A stretch of 64,000 bases of DNA from contig OU862918.1 in NCBI GenBank assembly GCA_917880885.1, forward strand, positions 27,799,988-27,863,987, in the 5' to 3' direction. Shown here piece after piece: positions 1 through 13,200 of the stretch (positions within the stretch are counted from its first letter, which is position 1; each line of letters opens with the position of its first letter). The notes under the pieces were generated by a model that saw only the letters and a program-made list of their open reading frames with translations, was not told where the DNA came from and did not search any database. The position numbers were made by a program, and so were the translations under genes. Source of the DNA: Limnephilus marmoratus (taxonomy: Eukaryota > Arthropoda > Insecta > Trichoptera > Limnephilidae).

Positions 1-23
1 ATATAAAATAAAAAAATGTATAA

Positions 24-3000
24 AATTTTAAAAAATTCTGGAAAAAATTCGGTTTAGGGGCGATAGTCCTAGATAATTTTTTTTTTTTTTATACTAATTA
101 TGGGCCGGAAAATCCGAATCTGAAAAAATTAGGCGTCGGCAAGCAATATTAACTGAATTACACGACTTTAAAATATTCTATAAACACAAAGGAAAACAAG
201 CCATTTTGAATGCATTGACACTACAAGTCATAGAAAAACAAGAAAGATGTTACACCACATAAAATTAAGTGTTGCCATTAAGCAATAATATCAATAACGT
301 AAAACTTTCCGACACGATACTTCCTCACATGATAATTCATCACATAACACATTAACCTGATGAAATTATGACTATCTCAACGGCCGTATTCTTAGACCAA
401 AAGTATGAAAATTCGTAGTCTTAAAAATGCGTAACCTAACATAACCTAACGCTAGGTTTCTGTAACATGGTTTGTGCCCCTTTATACCGCCAGCTCGCGT
501 CAAGGCAAGAAAACATCCCAGTTTTCAAGTAGTTTAGCGGCTACGCTAGGTTTATGTAACATGGTTTGTGATACAAAAGTGAGTAAAATTTATTAAAAAT
601 AATTACTTAAATTAGTTATTGATATTATAGCTTAATGGCAATACTTAATTTTATGTGGTGTAACATCTTTCTTGTTTTTCGATGACTTGTAGTGTCAATG
701 CATTCAAAATGGCTTGTTTTCCTTTGTGTTTATAGAAAATTTTAAAGTCGTGTAATTCAGTTTGTGATAATTCTTCTCCTTTCCCCCTTTTAACTTTTAA
801 ATATATAAATATTTTTGGAATTCTTTCATCCCTTCAAGTTTTCTTGAACTTTTCTTTTGGCTCTGATCGATATTTAAATTTTTAAGGCTTTGCATGTGTG
901 TAGTAGGGATGGAAAATTCCTTCCCTACGTCACACAAGCCTTCATGAAAATTGGACCCTTATTTTCTTTGATAACTACAGAAAGCTACTTAAAGCTCCCT
1001 TGCACTATATACCTTTAGAGATATATGTACTTAACTAATTAATACGTTATTTACGACCTTGAACGTAAATATTTTCGTATTTATGTTGTAATTAAACTCC
1101 ATCAAACGTTGTGTAATTTTTTTGATTTATGATATGGGACTTTAATTACTTTCATTTTGTGGTAACTTCTTGATTCTGGACAGAGCGTTGAGTTTCAAAC
1201 TGTATTGGTCTCTCTCTTGCAAATCTAACTTTAAATACTTTCTCTAAAAGAGCTAACTTTCCTCCGTCGCTTATTATGTTTCCCTACATCCTAACGAACT
1301 CGTAAATAACCTGTACTAATCGAATTACGCATGTTTAATTGAACAAATAATTAAGTATGACTCAAATGGTTAATTGTTAGTAAATTTGATTATGATTGTT
1401 TTGTATCTGCATGTCATCTCTCCAATCCGATTCAGCTGCTATAAGGTACATATAAAGATGGGTTTAGTAGGTTAATGTAATTAATAGATTGCATATTAGA
1501 CGAACTCAGAATACCCTTTTTCTGCCGAAAATTTGGCTCCTATCCTCCTGCAAGTTAACAGGATGGTCAAGGATCAACTAGAACTTCGCACAGTCAGCCG
1601 ACGCGATTTTCCAGAGGGTCTTAGTACCTTGTTCTGTCAATCTTCCATGTCGTCGTGCACGTCATTCAGGTCTTTCCCTAAGTCCCGAAACCCCCAAATT
1701 CCTACTCCTCCAAGGTCTACTATTTACTTAGGGCGAACCGGTTTCGTCCTATATGCAATCATATACTCACGGTGTTTTGCAGAGTTACGGGTCGTGAATC
1801 CTCCCTCCACGTACAAGAAATAATGTGAGAGTAACTCTGTCGAGTCTAAAACGCTAATTGTAAGCGGGTCCACATCATCCAATGTACAGTACATAGAAAG
1901 ATATATATGTAAACATACGTTTGGGTAGGATTATAACTCACAATATAAAACTAGCTAGTCTTATATTCCGAGCTCGGATCCCTCGCATAGAATTCTGCGA
2001 AATTCTAAGTTTGGTAACCGAATATATACATGATAATAGTAGGTAATATTAATAGATACTAGTATAATAAGCAATTATCTGGCGATATGTTCTGGAGATT
2101 CGCCAAAACTCCAAGCTTTTTGTTTTGTTTGGTTGGCAATTTTATTTAAGAGATTGCCATCTCTATTATGTGTTTGGTTAATGGCCCTTGTATTTAAGGA
2201 GCGACCACTGCCTCCTATTGTTGAACTGTTTTCCAAATCTTCCCCCAAAGTTCAACTTTTGGTAAAATTTTTACTCTCCCGTGATTTTTCAACTGTTTCG
2301 TAAATTATTTATACCTGTAAGAGCAATTATTTCATAATTTTTCCCCGAATTTTTCATGTAGTTCTTTAATAATCTTTTATCTGACTATCCCGTGATTTTC
2401 AAATGTTTGATGTACCTATTAGCTACCTAGGAGAGTAGTTAATCCATAAAATTTTTCTCAAATGTTCAATGATACTCTTCAAGTTCTTTTATTTGACTAG
2501 CCTATAATAAATCTAATTACTTTCAAATTGTTCAATCCTAAATATCTCTTCAAGTTCAAATTAAAGATTGTGTTTAACCCCTTTTTTTTTATATATATAA
2601 TTGCGCAACGTTATGGTGTTGCCCTATCCTAAGATTGACATCTTCCTAAAGCATTCAACACAGTGCCCTACTGACCGAGTTGTTTTATAAACAATTTTAG
2701 TTATGTCAACATTCCCACTGGCCTCGTGACCTAGATCCAAGAACGCGTGACATTTGTTTACCTTTAAACATTCCGAATTCAATAATGGTTATTTCTTTCT
2801 CGCAAATGTCTAATTTGTTTCCCCGATAAATTTAGTCATAATGCATACATATACTTTGTCTCGATACATAAATACACAGATATATATATAATTTTATTAT
2901 AGTTGAGGTAAATTCTAATATCATAACTCATTTTTTTGATCATTTTATATTAGCTGAAGTTATAATAAATAGTATATATACTAAATAAATACAAACTTTG

Positions 3001-6000
3001 ACTTGGAAATTTATCAAACACATAACTATTTTAAATAGTTACGGATAAATGCAAAGATAGGTATTCGAGATCGATACCTTTACTTTTTAATATAAGTGTG
3101 TTTCTTTTTGATTAAACTTTCTTGGAATATATATATATATACATATATATGTATAAATATATCTATTTTATATATATAATATTTTAATATAGGTACATAT
3201 CACATATTAAGCAAATAATATTTTGTTATAATAATATAAAATTTTATACCGACGATCAGCTGCCCTCTGCCTCGTTCATGTCTCTAGAAATTTTTATACT
3301 TTGTAAGGACTTACCCCAAAAGGTCCACTCCTGTCGGGTTCAACACGACAAATCTTTTATATATTTTTTTCTACCTAATTCAGCTATTGTCTAACTAAAC
3401 CTAGATTAATCATCTTTATTCATTATTTCACTATTGCGTTGACTCTAAACTGAATTAATTGATGACTAATCTTTATCAATCAAAATGTATTATATTTTCA
3501 AAACCCGTTGGTTAACTTAACAAATTTATTTTATTATTTTTTTATTTATTTTATTTATTTTTATTATTTAATTCTTGTATCACCGAACTCTTTTATTTTG
3601 CAGTAAGATAACGTATTTCACTATTTATTCAAACTTCCCGAAATAATAATTATTATTAGGTTATCACAATCTCATTTAACAACAACTTAATAATTTGTAT
3701 TATTTATTCCAAAGTCCATATTTATTATTATTACTTTATCTAACACTAGATTAATCCTGTGATAAATTATTACGTTCGATTTGCACTTTATTTAAGGAAC
3801 TATTACTGATATGTTTTTTTTTTTCCAGTATTAAGTCCTAAAATTTAACTAAACACTGCTTTTAAATTTGCCAAATACAACACCACACTTTTCACTAACA
3901 CAATTTAAATTTATGATTTAATCACTTCACTGAATCTAATTAATTATTATTAATGGTACTAATCTCTTACACTGAATTTAATACCAAACTTTGGACACTT
4001 AGAACTTTCTGTTAAAATGCATTTTATCTAACACTAGATTATACTAAGTCCGAAATCACTTCTATTGACTTGACTCCAATTATTTCAGAGTCATAAAAAA
4101 TTTTTTTAACACTTAGACAATTTTTCAATTAATAACCGCTTTAAACGTCACGTCACGTCTCACAAACTTCCGCTTTTCAAAACCCGCGATGACTAACCAA
4201 AAATCACTAAGTCCTGTCTTTTAAACCCCTTTCAGGATTAGAATGGCCTATCTAAGCTATCTTTGATCCACGAATTTAATCTCTAACAACTCGAGATTTC
4301 ATATATCGATTCTGTCATTTTTGTTTAACTGTCGTTAGGTCCACCTTTCATGACTTTGTTCATGCCCTATCTCGTTTAAACATTTTTCCAGGATCGGACC
4401 GGCGATATTACGTCAAAATGCCCCTCATCCCTTTGTCTGTTGGTCATACAAAATTAGCTCAAATATCATGATTTTCGTATCTCTTTTTTCCTCAAAATAT
4501 AATAGGTACGTCTTCAATAAACTGTACATAATTCTCAATTTTATTTATCGCTACCAGAACATGAACAAATTCAAGCCAAAACCTTTAATATGCGTTTTCC
4601 AATTTTCTTTTTCCTAAATTCCTTCTTATTCTTATGCCACCTATATGGATCAATTCAGTTTTAAACTGTATTGTCTCTACTTATGTCGTAGACTTGAATT
4701 TTCATATTTTCTCTTATTTCCCTTTTATTCACGATGTTCTTTTTTTGATTTTCCTCATTCATTCTCATGTAACTTTCCACATCCCTATAATTTTTTATAT
4801 TTCCAGCCGTATTTATTTTATTAATTGTTAATTTAAGATTTTCTTTGCTTTCTTTGGCCGTATCAATTCACCCATAGTTTCACCGTACATTACTCTGATA
4901 TCCGTATCGTTTTTCGATGTTTGCTGCCTCAATAGAAAATTTCATTTTCTATTTGTTACTAATTAATATATCATTTCCCACATTTTTATAGGAGATACTC
5001 CTACTTCGGCCCTTAAATATATGTCAATTTTTATTACGTTCTATGGTTCATCCTCCAAATTCCGTCCCTTTTTCCCCTAAATCCACATTAATTTAAAATT
5101 TGACGTCTGTTTATGTCTGGGTTTCCGAGGTGTTGATCAATAACTCAGCTTTTATTCGAGGGTAATAAAATCTAATCGTTTTTAGTTAAAGTAAACTGTC
5201 CCTAAGACCAATGATAATTTTTATCGTCCTAAAAGCCATTAAAATGGGTTTAATCGCCTAAAACCATGTTCGTTTTCTGGTTGTTTAAATAACAAAATCA
5301 CGTGTGAGGTCGTCAACTCAAATAATGTTTCATTTTTCCTTGCAGTCTGTCTTATTTCTCATAGAATTCTCCTCAAACAATTGACGTAAAACAATGCTTT
5401 TTGTTTACTTTGTCTATCGCAATGTAACTAGAATGATCACCCTATTCCAAATATATAACGATATCTATTTAAACTCGTCTGAAAACGCAAAATTAAGTCG
5501 AAATCTTATATTGTTCAATAAACACCTCCGTTTAAACGTCCAGTTTTTCCATTAGATTATCTTTACCAATCGTTTTTCCTGACTCTATTGCTTCATCTAA
5601 AAGTGACATTCCTAATTTTCCAGTGTTTCTCTTCCTTTTAAATGTTTAATGCACGCTTTCCTCTTAATCTGGCGTCCTTGACTTTCTATGTACTCGTTAT
5701 ACAACTAAATATCCCTACAGTAGCTTTTCTTACGTTTTACACGTCTTTTCTTTAATTTTCCTCTTATTAAAATTTTCTTGTTATTTTCTTGCATAGTTTT
5801 TCCAACATAATATGGATTAATTTGTTCGTTAACGGCGGTTGCCAACACCTTCATTGTACTGATTGTATATCTTAAATTTGGGGTCATCGTATCTAATGCA
5901 CCGGGCGTGAGAACCTGTTTACATTATAGTGTAATGATCTCGCGGTTCATGACGATATTTTTTCTCCATAAATTTATGACTAATTGCCTAGTCTTAAGTC

Positions 6001-6470
6001 CATTTCTTTGTTCAAAATCTGAACACGCCCTCTATTCTGTGATTGGTTTCATTAATTATTTATAGCTTTCTGCTTAGACCTGATTGGCTGTTGATTTCAA
6101 CTATTTATTATTACGCCTAATGATGATTTCTAGCACCCTCTGTGTTCTTTTCATCAATACTCATCTCAATATTCTTAATTGTAGGTCCCTATCGTCAACA
6201 AGAATTCAATTTACTTTGAACCGAGAGATGTCGTAGGTGTGTCTGTTTTATAATTAATTGGTATTTTCTTTTTGAATTAAAGTGGGAATCTACGATATTT
6301 TCTTATTTTCACTGTTGATTAATGCAATTCATCACAAGTTAATATTGCTTGCCGACGCCTAATTCTTTCAGATTCGGATTTTCCGGCCCATAGTTAGTAT
6401 AAAAATAACTAGTTTTATTATCTAGGAACGCCGCCCCTAAACTGAACTTTACCCAAAATTCTTTATACTT
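24..6470. repeat. AT-rich 6.4 kb interval bounded by inverted repeats
   Basis: About 110-130 bp at 24-157 reappears, inverted and with scattered differences, at 6338-6470 (shared core TTAGGCGTCGGCAAGCAATA). Next to the left arm, 151-297 pairs with 619-769 as a second inverted repeat around a 320 bp loop. The interior (770-6338) is AT-rich and T-biased on the + strand. It contains only chance-size open frames and simple runs such as TA-rich tracts near 3130-3200. The left end may extend beyond the window, so no target duplication could be checked. It could be a foldback or non-autonomous DNA element. I recognise no gene in it. Confidence 0.5.
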
Positions 6471-7132
6471 TGAATGTAGAATGCGCGTGAAACACAGTTT
6501 GCAAAAAAAGTTGTTGGTTTGCAAAAATGGCAGATATAAAATGAAAATTGATGAAGAAAATCAGCCTTAATTTTGCAATAACATTATCCGATAACAATAT
6601 TTTTTCATAAATCGAGGTTCCGCTTGCAAATTTAATTTTCTTTAATACTTTGTATGAAGCGAATTGGATGAAAACTCGATGAGCTACGTTTCCAACCAAC
6701 TTAAAAAATATGGTTTTGAGAAAAACGAGTTTAAAGTTTTCGCTTGTAACCGGGCCGCTCTGTTCTATTTGCTTGGCGAGCATCGTTCCTAACTATATTT
6801 CAAGGTTGATTTTGATGTTGTAGCTGTGGGAATGTATTCTACACTTGTATATGAAGATTTTTAGGCGAAAAAAATGAAATTTTCCGATCGGCTTGACCAG
6901 ATTCCCCCCTTAAGTTAACGTTGTAGGTTTGAATCCTGCCATAGTGCAACAACCAATTGTCTGAATTATTCATGCACGCTATTGTCTGGGTGTAGTCATG
7001 TTGTTTATCATGTTTTATGAACCTAGAGCTTAATAATTTTCATAAAAAATATTGTAAATAAATACTGTGATTTATTTTTTTCCTATTTCAACTAGACAGA
7101 AAATAAATAAAACAATAAATTTTTCCAATTAG
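6471..7132. other. Unassigned upstream sequence before exon 1
   Basis: This stretch is AT-rich. A reading frame of about 100 codons on the minus strand (6463-6783) has no motif I recognise and abuts the repeat arm, so it may be repeat-derived. I see no CUB exon or promoter. Confidence 0.4.
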
Positions 7133-7298
7133 TTCTACGATGGCCACCATTATGAATTAATGATTGGCTCCCCTACGGCACAAGGCTTGGTACGTGTGGT
7201 CAAATCTTCAAGTAATAAAATGATAGTTTCTTACTGGCCACGTTCAAATCCAGGATATAAGCGGTTTAGAGCACGGTACACGTCTGACGAGTTATCAG
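7133..7298 (+). CDS. Exon 1 of window: C-terminal half of CUB domain a
   Basis: The acceptor is a pyrimidine-rich tract ending TTAG, and the donor is GTAAAT. The exon opens in phase 0 and ends with one extra base. The peptide starts FYDGHHYELMIG and ends with a GYKRFRARY strand, which match the DG turn and the final strand of a CUB domain. The first half of this domain must lie upstream, but I find no exon for it in 1-7132. Confidence 0.85.
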
Positions 7299-10200
7299 GT
7301 AAATTTTTTTATTTAAAAAATTTTAATTTACTATTTATTTGTAAAAATATCACTCAAACATCATACCATGAACCCGGGCTCCTCTGATTTGGGGTGTCCC
7401 ATGGTAGTGGTGGTGTTGGTTATCCAGCAAATGGTTCCAGGAGCGGTGGTACCTACATTAAACATAAACTAAAAAGTATTGTATTTTTTTGGTTTGCAGT
7501 GTGTGAAGGAGCACTGGCTGGTGAAGAAGGAACAATTTTACCACCGTCGCAAAATTTGTCTACTTATTATTGCGAGTATTTATACGAACCCCCGGCTGAT
7601 GATACTTTTGATGGGAAAACATTGGCCATGTTCTTCAAGAATGTTGTGACTAGTAGCAAATACAAAATCCTTTGTAGATTCACCAGTTCTAGAATATCAG
7701 TTTCAGTTGGTAAGTAATTAAATGAGGATTCAATTAAAAAAGGTACCTCAATACAATGAAACTAATGAATTATTTGACTTTTCAGATGGTGTTGGAGGAA
7801 TCAGAGACTTGTGTGGAAATTACACCAAAGTAGTAGTCGTTACATCCCCATTCCGAAGAACCACTGTCGAAGTAATAACTAAGCCCATATTGTATTTCCT
7901 TGCAAAGTATTTAGTTGAACCTTTACAACAAGGGTTGGGAACCTGCGGCCCGCGAAGCTTTTTGGTGCAGCCCACAAGCACTTTTTGGTGCGGCCTGCTG
8001 AAAACACCACAAAAAATTGCACTCAGAAAGTGAGAACGGTTTTCTTTCACGGTGTTTCGGCTACATTTTTTAGGTTATAAATATATATATTTACTACACC
8101 CAGAGAAAGTTATAACATAGCCGACAGGTATGTGCTTCCGTGTGCACCTGTGTTACTAGAAATCAGTTTAGACACTAGATACGTGATCCAACATTCTGTT
8201 TTGGTTTTATTTTAATTTCTTATTATTGTACAATAAATAAATATAAAATATTACACATTTTATCGCAGTCAATAAATTTGCTGTAAAATGCAGGAAAATC
8301 ATTCACGTGTTCTGAGTATAATATAATTTAAGCTGGTGGACTGGTGAACTCCTACACAGATCCATTCCTAAGTTAAAACCACTCTTGTGTTCATAATGAT
8401 AATTCTAGTTGCGGATTCATCTGATTACGTTTATTGAAGGAAACCTTTCACGTGTTCTAAGTGCAAAAAACCGAAGAAAACCATTTTCGTGTTCTGGATG
8501 TACAGGGTGTGGCAGGGAAACTTGCTGATTTGAATTGGACGCCGACGAGCGAGGCATGGTCAGAAAGGGGTGGGCAATACCGTCTTCACCATAAGGGCAC
8601 ACGGGGCCCGTGCCCAGGGCCCCCATTTTCAGGGGGCCCCGAAGGACCAACAATTTCTCTCGCGAAAGTGAAAATGCGGGCGGTGTGTGCGCATGCGCGC
8701 GGAAAAAATTTCGATTTTTTTTTTAATGCGATTTTGACCCTTCTGTGTACAGAATTTGTGTGACGAACAAGGTCAGAATCGCTTGCGCCAACATCATTGA
8801 TGATGTAGCCACTAGCTTTATTCACCTGTCAACACCAGAATATTTTAAAATAATTTATCTTTGGAATCGAAATTTCAAATTTGCCGCGATGCAAATCTGA
8901 TGCGTGATACTTGACGAAAACATCGTAAAACCTATCAATTTATCAAATCAGTGCAAGTAATGTTGTTTTGGTACATAGTTTATTGTTCTAGGAATATGTT
9001 TCGGTCAATAAAATATATGATAGCTCAAAATTAATCCACGAAACATTCAATTCAAAATTCAAAGTAGTGCTTTGTTAGGGAAGGGGAAGGGAAGGGGGCC
9101 CCCTCAGGCCCGACCCATGACAGGTTAAACTTTCAGTCTCATAGGAGTGAGTGGCGTTATTTTGTTTCGCTTGGTAGTTAAAATTGAGTAAGATAAACAA
9201 AAGTTTTGATATGTTCGTTTAAACATCATTTCATTACGTCGAAAAGAACATATTTAAGTAGTTCACAAAAAAGAAAAAAAAGTTATAGCTCAAAAAGAAA
9301 TAACGGAAAAACTTCCAAAGCTCACTTCGTTTTTTACAATTGAAGAAACAAATAAGCCGAGGGATTATTCATTCTCATCATTGCAAGACAAAAGTACCTC
9401 TGAATGTCACCAGGAAAAAGAGGTTACGTGTGACGAAAATGACAAACACACATTAGATGCTGAACCATCGACTTCAAGCTACTGTGAATTAATAACTGCA
9501 AGCTTAGAGAATGTATATGTGTCTCTTGACCTTGGTACTTACTGTGACGATATTTTAGCGGAAGAAGTCCATGATATTTGGATTCGAAAAGGGCCAGAGT
9601 TTTTCCAAAATAAAAATACTGACTTCTCCGAAACTTCTACAAGTTTTCCAGATTCAAATGGTAAAACGAAAACTCGATAGGTACTTGACTAAAATTGACG
9701 AATGGCGAGTCTTTAGAAAGAAAATGGCTTCTTTATTCACTAGCAAAGAAATCTGCATACTGTTATTGCTGCCGTCTATTTAATACCATCCTGGACATAA
9801 TTAAGTCCTGGTATTACATAATTAAGTCCTGGTCCTGGACTTAATTTAAGTTCTCCTAATGGATATAAAGATTGGAAGCATATAAGTAACTTATTGATAG
9901 AGCATGAGAACAGTTTACAGCACAGGGAATTTATGATGAATTATGTTGCAAGAATGAAAAGTAATGGACGAATTGATACTGAGTTGCTGTCCCAATATAA
10001 TAAAGAAATTAACATATTATAATTCACTCTCAAAAATAGAAATATTAACAGAAATTAACTATTGGAAAAATGTGCTTAGGAGGATTGTTTTAGAAGTGAA
10101 TTTTTGGCTAGAAGAGGTCTTGCTTTTCGTGGTGATAATGAGACATTAGGATCGCAAAATAATGGGAATTACTTGGGATGCTTAGAACTGATTAGTGAAT

Positions 10201-13200
10201 TTGATCCTTTTCTTGCTGATCTCATACAAAACTGCGGAAATCGTGGAAAAGGAAGTACATCATATTTATCGGCAAATATTTGTAATGAATTTATTAATTT
10301 AATGGGACAGCAAGTTTTGAAAACCATTGTCAAAGAACTTAAATCAGCAAAGCACTACTAGCCCGGTCATTCCGTAGTTAAAAAGGCCTTTAGCTTGCAA
10401 AAGGTCATGTAGTAGCGATTTTGATATATGTTGTTAAGATTGGGACTCTAAAGGAAAAAAAAAGTTTTCGACCTCGGGAGGGTCGAGCTCGATCCGCCAT
10501 CTTGGATTGAAGGTCCCAAAATTCGGTTTTTTCAAAATAATTATGAAATCGTTGATTTTACAACCAAGTTGTTCAAGGTGAACTTAAAGAAAACTAAATT
10601 ACGTACATTTTATGTTTTAAGTTTTTTTTTGTAAGTCTAATAGGTAACGAGTTACAGTGGCGGAAATGTGAATATTTTTCTAAAAAATGATGAAATTCCC
10701 AATTTGTGTTATTTTTTCGGGTTATTCATTACATAACTAGCTGTTAAAAACCCGCTCCGTAGGGTTTTACTTCTAGGCCCTGTAGGCAGAGGTTTGGCTT
10801 CGCCCAGTTAGTGTTGGTGACCATTTTATACATAATTATATTATATAATATATTTTTTATCATATAAATATAATAATTTTGTTATTCATTTCTACACCAC
10901 CATGAGGTAGAGAACATGGCGCATTTTTTTAATTGTGGTATCCCCTGTAGATCTACTCCACAGATATACCAGCGATGGTAGATTTCGAAATTATTTTATA
11001 TATTGGCTATTGCGTAATGATATTTTTTTGTTGATGCCGGTTGGTTGATATCGACATCTTAATAACAGTCTTCATCAATGTCATCATCTAATTCATTGCC
11101 TGTGGTACTGAGATTCTGGGCTTCCATTGACAAAATCTCTTTATCTTCTTCCTCGACATCGATATGAACCTCTGGCGAATTTTGGCATGTTTGACCATTA
11201 CAGCACCCACACACAATAGAACAATTCAATCCAGCTTTCCTGCAGCCACATGCAACGCCGCATCTTTTTTTACAACCACATGAATTAAATTTCAATAAAG
11301 TCTCGGGTGCTGGTTTCTTAGTCATTCTTACTGGAACAAGCCCGTTGGTGCCACAGTACTGGTTTCCAGCCCCAGTTTTCTGGATTTTTTTTGGATTCCC
11401 TACCATTTTTGGACTTGGTGGTACGTCGTAAATGCATGGTACCGTGCAGCGTCGTTCGTTGGTGGCAAAGAGGCAAGATTGAATTTGCTTTTTGTTGTTG
11501 ACTTTGCGGAACGTTGGTAGGGGACTTCTTCCAAGGTTTCCTTATCCATGTCACCCCCGTACAAAACAACAATAAAGCGTGTTCCTGCATCTGCTATGTC
11601 TTCTGGTTTTGCATCATGTTGTTTGAAGATTCCTATTATGGCATTGAGTCTTGTGTCGTTCTGTACAAGTGAACAAAATTTGTTTTTCCTTGGTTGAAGA
11701 ACGACGATGTTGTATCGCAGCCACTAAAGGCATGAAGAAACAGAATATTCTCAGCCGCTTCTTTGTATTTCACACTATTCGCGGAATACAGTCTTTCAAA
11801 AGTTTTGCCTCTCCCGGGTTTGCGAAGATATATACTTCTTTCGGGTGGTGCCAATGCTGTTAGCAGAACTAGGAGATCAACGTCTTCGCCAATAACGAAT
11901 ACAGCGTCAAATGATGAACACAAGGAAATCGTCGCAGTATTGACAATCAACTCATCAGCATCTTCTTCAGCCTGCTTAACTATAAAATCAGCCTGTATAA
12001 ATTTCTTTGTACGCATCGAAATCGGCTAAAAAACGTTCTTGTGAAACTTGAACTGGCATTGTTTCATCGAAAAGAACATCTGCAGATATATGCTTCTTCG
12101 ATCGGCGAAGTCTTTCTGCGGTTTTTGTTTTTTTCACCATCATCTAGCGGATATCCATCGAAAACAATAACTGCATGTGATCCATAGTGATGTCTTACAT
12201 AGTGAACGTACTTCTCGCAAATTGACCCAAAAAAATCATTACGATTCCATACAACTTTATGTAAAAGGTATCCTCCATCCACAACATTAATTTTGCTACC
12301 TTCAAGTTGCACGCCTTCTGGAAGTTGTTCAAAAACACCATAAAATGATGATTTCGTACCTTTGCGCATTCCTTCTTCAGAGAAAAGCGACAAAGGAAAT
12401 GGGGCGAGTTCGAATTTAAGGTAATCCTTCAATTCTTCGTCGGATTTCTTCAAAATACACATTCTCTGGAACAACATTAGCGGGTTGTAAGATGTCGATA
12501 TCAACCAACCGGCATCAACAAAAAAATTTCATTACGCAATAGCCAATATATAAAATAATTTCGAAATCTACCATCGCTGGTATATCTGTGGAGTAGACCT
12601 ACAGGGGATACCACAATAAAAAAATGCGCTATGTTCTCTACCTCATGGTGGTGTAGAAATGAGTTAACAAAATTATTATAATTATATGATAAAAAATATA
12701 TTATATAATATAATTATGTATAAAATGGTCACCAACACTAACTGGGCGAAGCCAAATCAAAAGCTGCCTACAGGTCCTAGCAGTAAAACCCTACGGAGCG
12801 GGTTTTTAACAGCTAGTTATGTAATGAATATCCCGAAAAAATAAACAAATTGGGAATTTCATCATTTTTTAGAAAAATATTCACATTTCCGCCACTGTAA
12901 CTCGTTACCTATTAGACTTACAAAAAAAAACTTAAAACATAAAATGTACGTAATTTAGTTTTCTTTAAGTTCACCTTGAACAACTTGGTTGTAAAATCAA
13001 CGATTTCATAATTATTTTGAAAAAACCGAATTTTGGGACCTTCAATCCAAGATGGCGGATCGAGCTCGACCCTCCCGAGGTCGAAAACTTTTTTTTTCCT
13101 TTAGAGTTCCAATCTTAACAACATATATCAAAATCGCTACTACATGACCTTTTGCAAGGTAAAACTACGGAATGACTGGGCTATACTCTATTAGCGTAGA

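Larger units (their letters stand above)
10359..13183 (-). mobile_element. 2.8 kb element with ~700-bp inverted repeats, encoding FEN1-like nuclease and CXC domain
   Basis: The ends are TAGCCCGGTCATTCCGTAGT and its near-perfect inverse. The left repeat is 10359-11061 and the right is 12490-13183, nearly identical with scattered differences and small indels. A 3-bp duplication TAC flanks it (10356-10358 and 13184-13186). The flanking hAT frame is restored by its removal, so the boundaries are secure. The unique centre (11062-12489) codes on the minus strand for a FEN1/XPG-like nuclease and a CXC cysteine cluster. I see no DDE, HUH or tyrosine-recombinase motif. I cannot place it in a named superfamily. 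Confidence 0.85.

Noticed and set aside
430..455. CCTAAC-type runs suggesting insect telomere repeat
   Set aside because: Only a few imperfect units occur, not a (TTAGG)n array.
1533..1823. 96-codon reading frame near the left end
   Set aside because: No recognisable domain, and it lies in the AT-rich interval between inverted repeats with no splice context.
1969..1982. GAGCTCGGATCC, reminiscent of a cloning polylinker
   Set aside because: Only the two adjacent sites match. The flanks are ordinary AT-rich genomic sequence, so vector contamination is not supported.
6463..6783. 106-codon minus-strand frame
   Set aside because: Repeat-like sequence with no domain and overlapping the inverted-repeat arm.
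7786..7906. Longer version of exon 3 using the GT at 7907
   Set aside because: It leaves two spare bases, and exon 4 would then hit a stop. The GTAATA donor at 7872 keeps phase 0 and completes the CUB strand.
8417..8825. Several overlapping short reading frames on both strands
   Set aside because: They span the junctions of three nested transposons, so they cannot be real genes.
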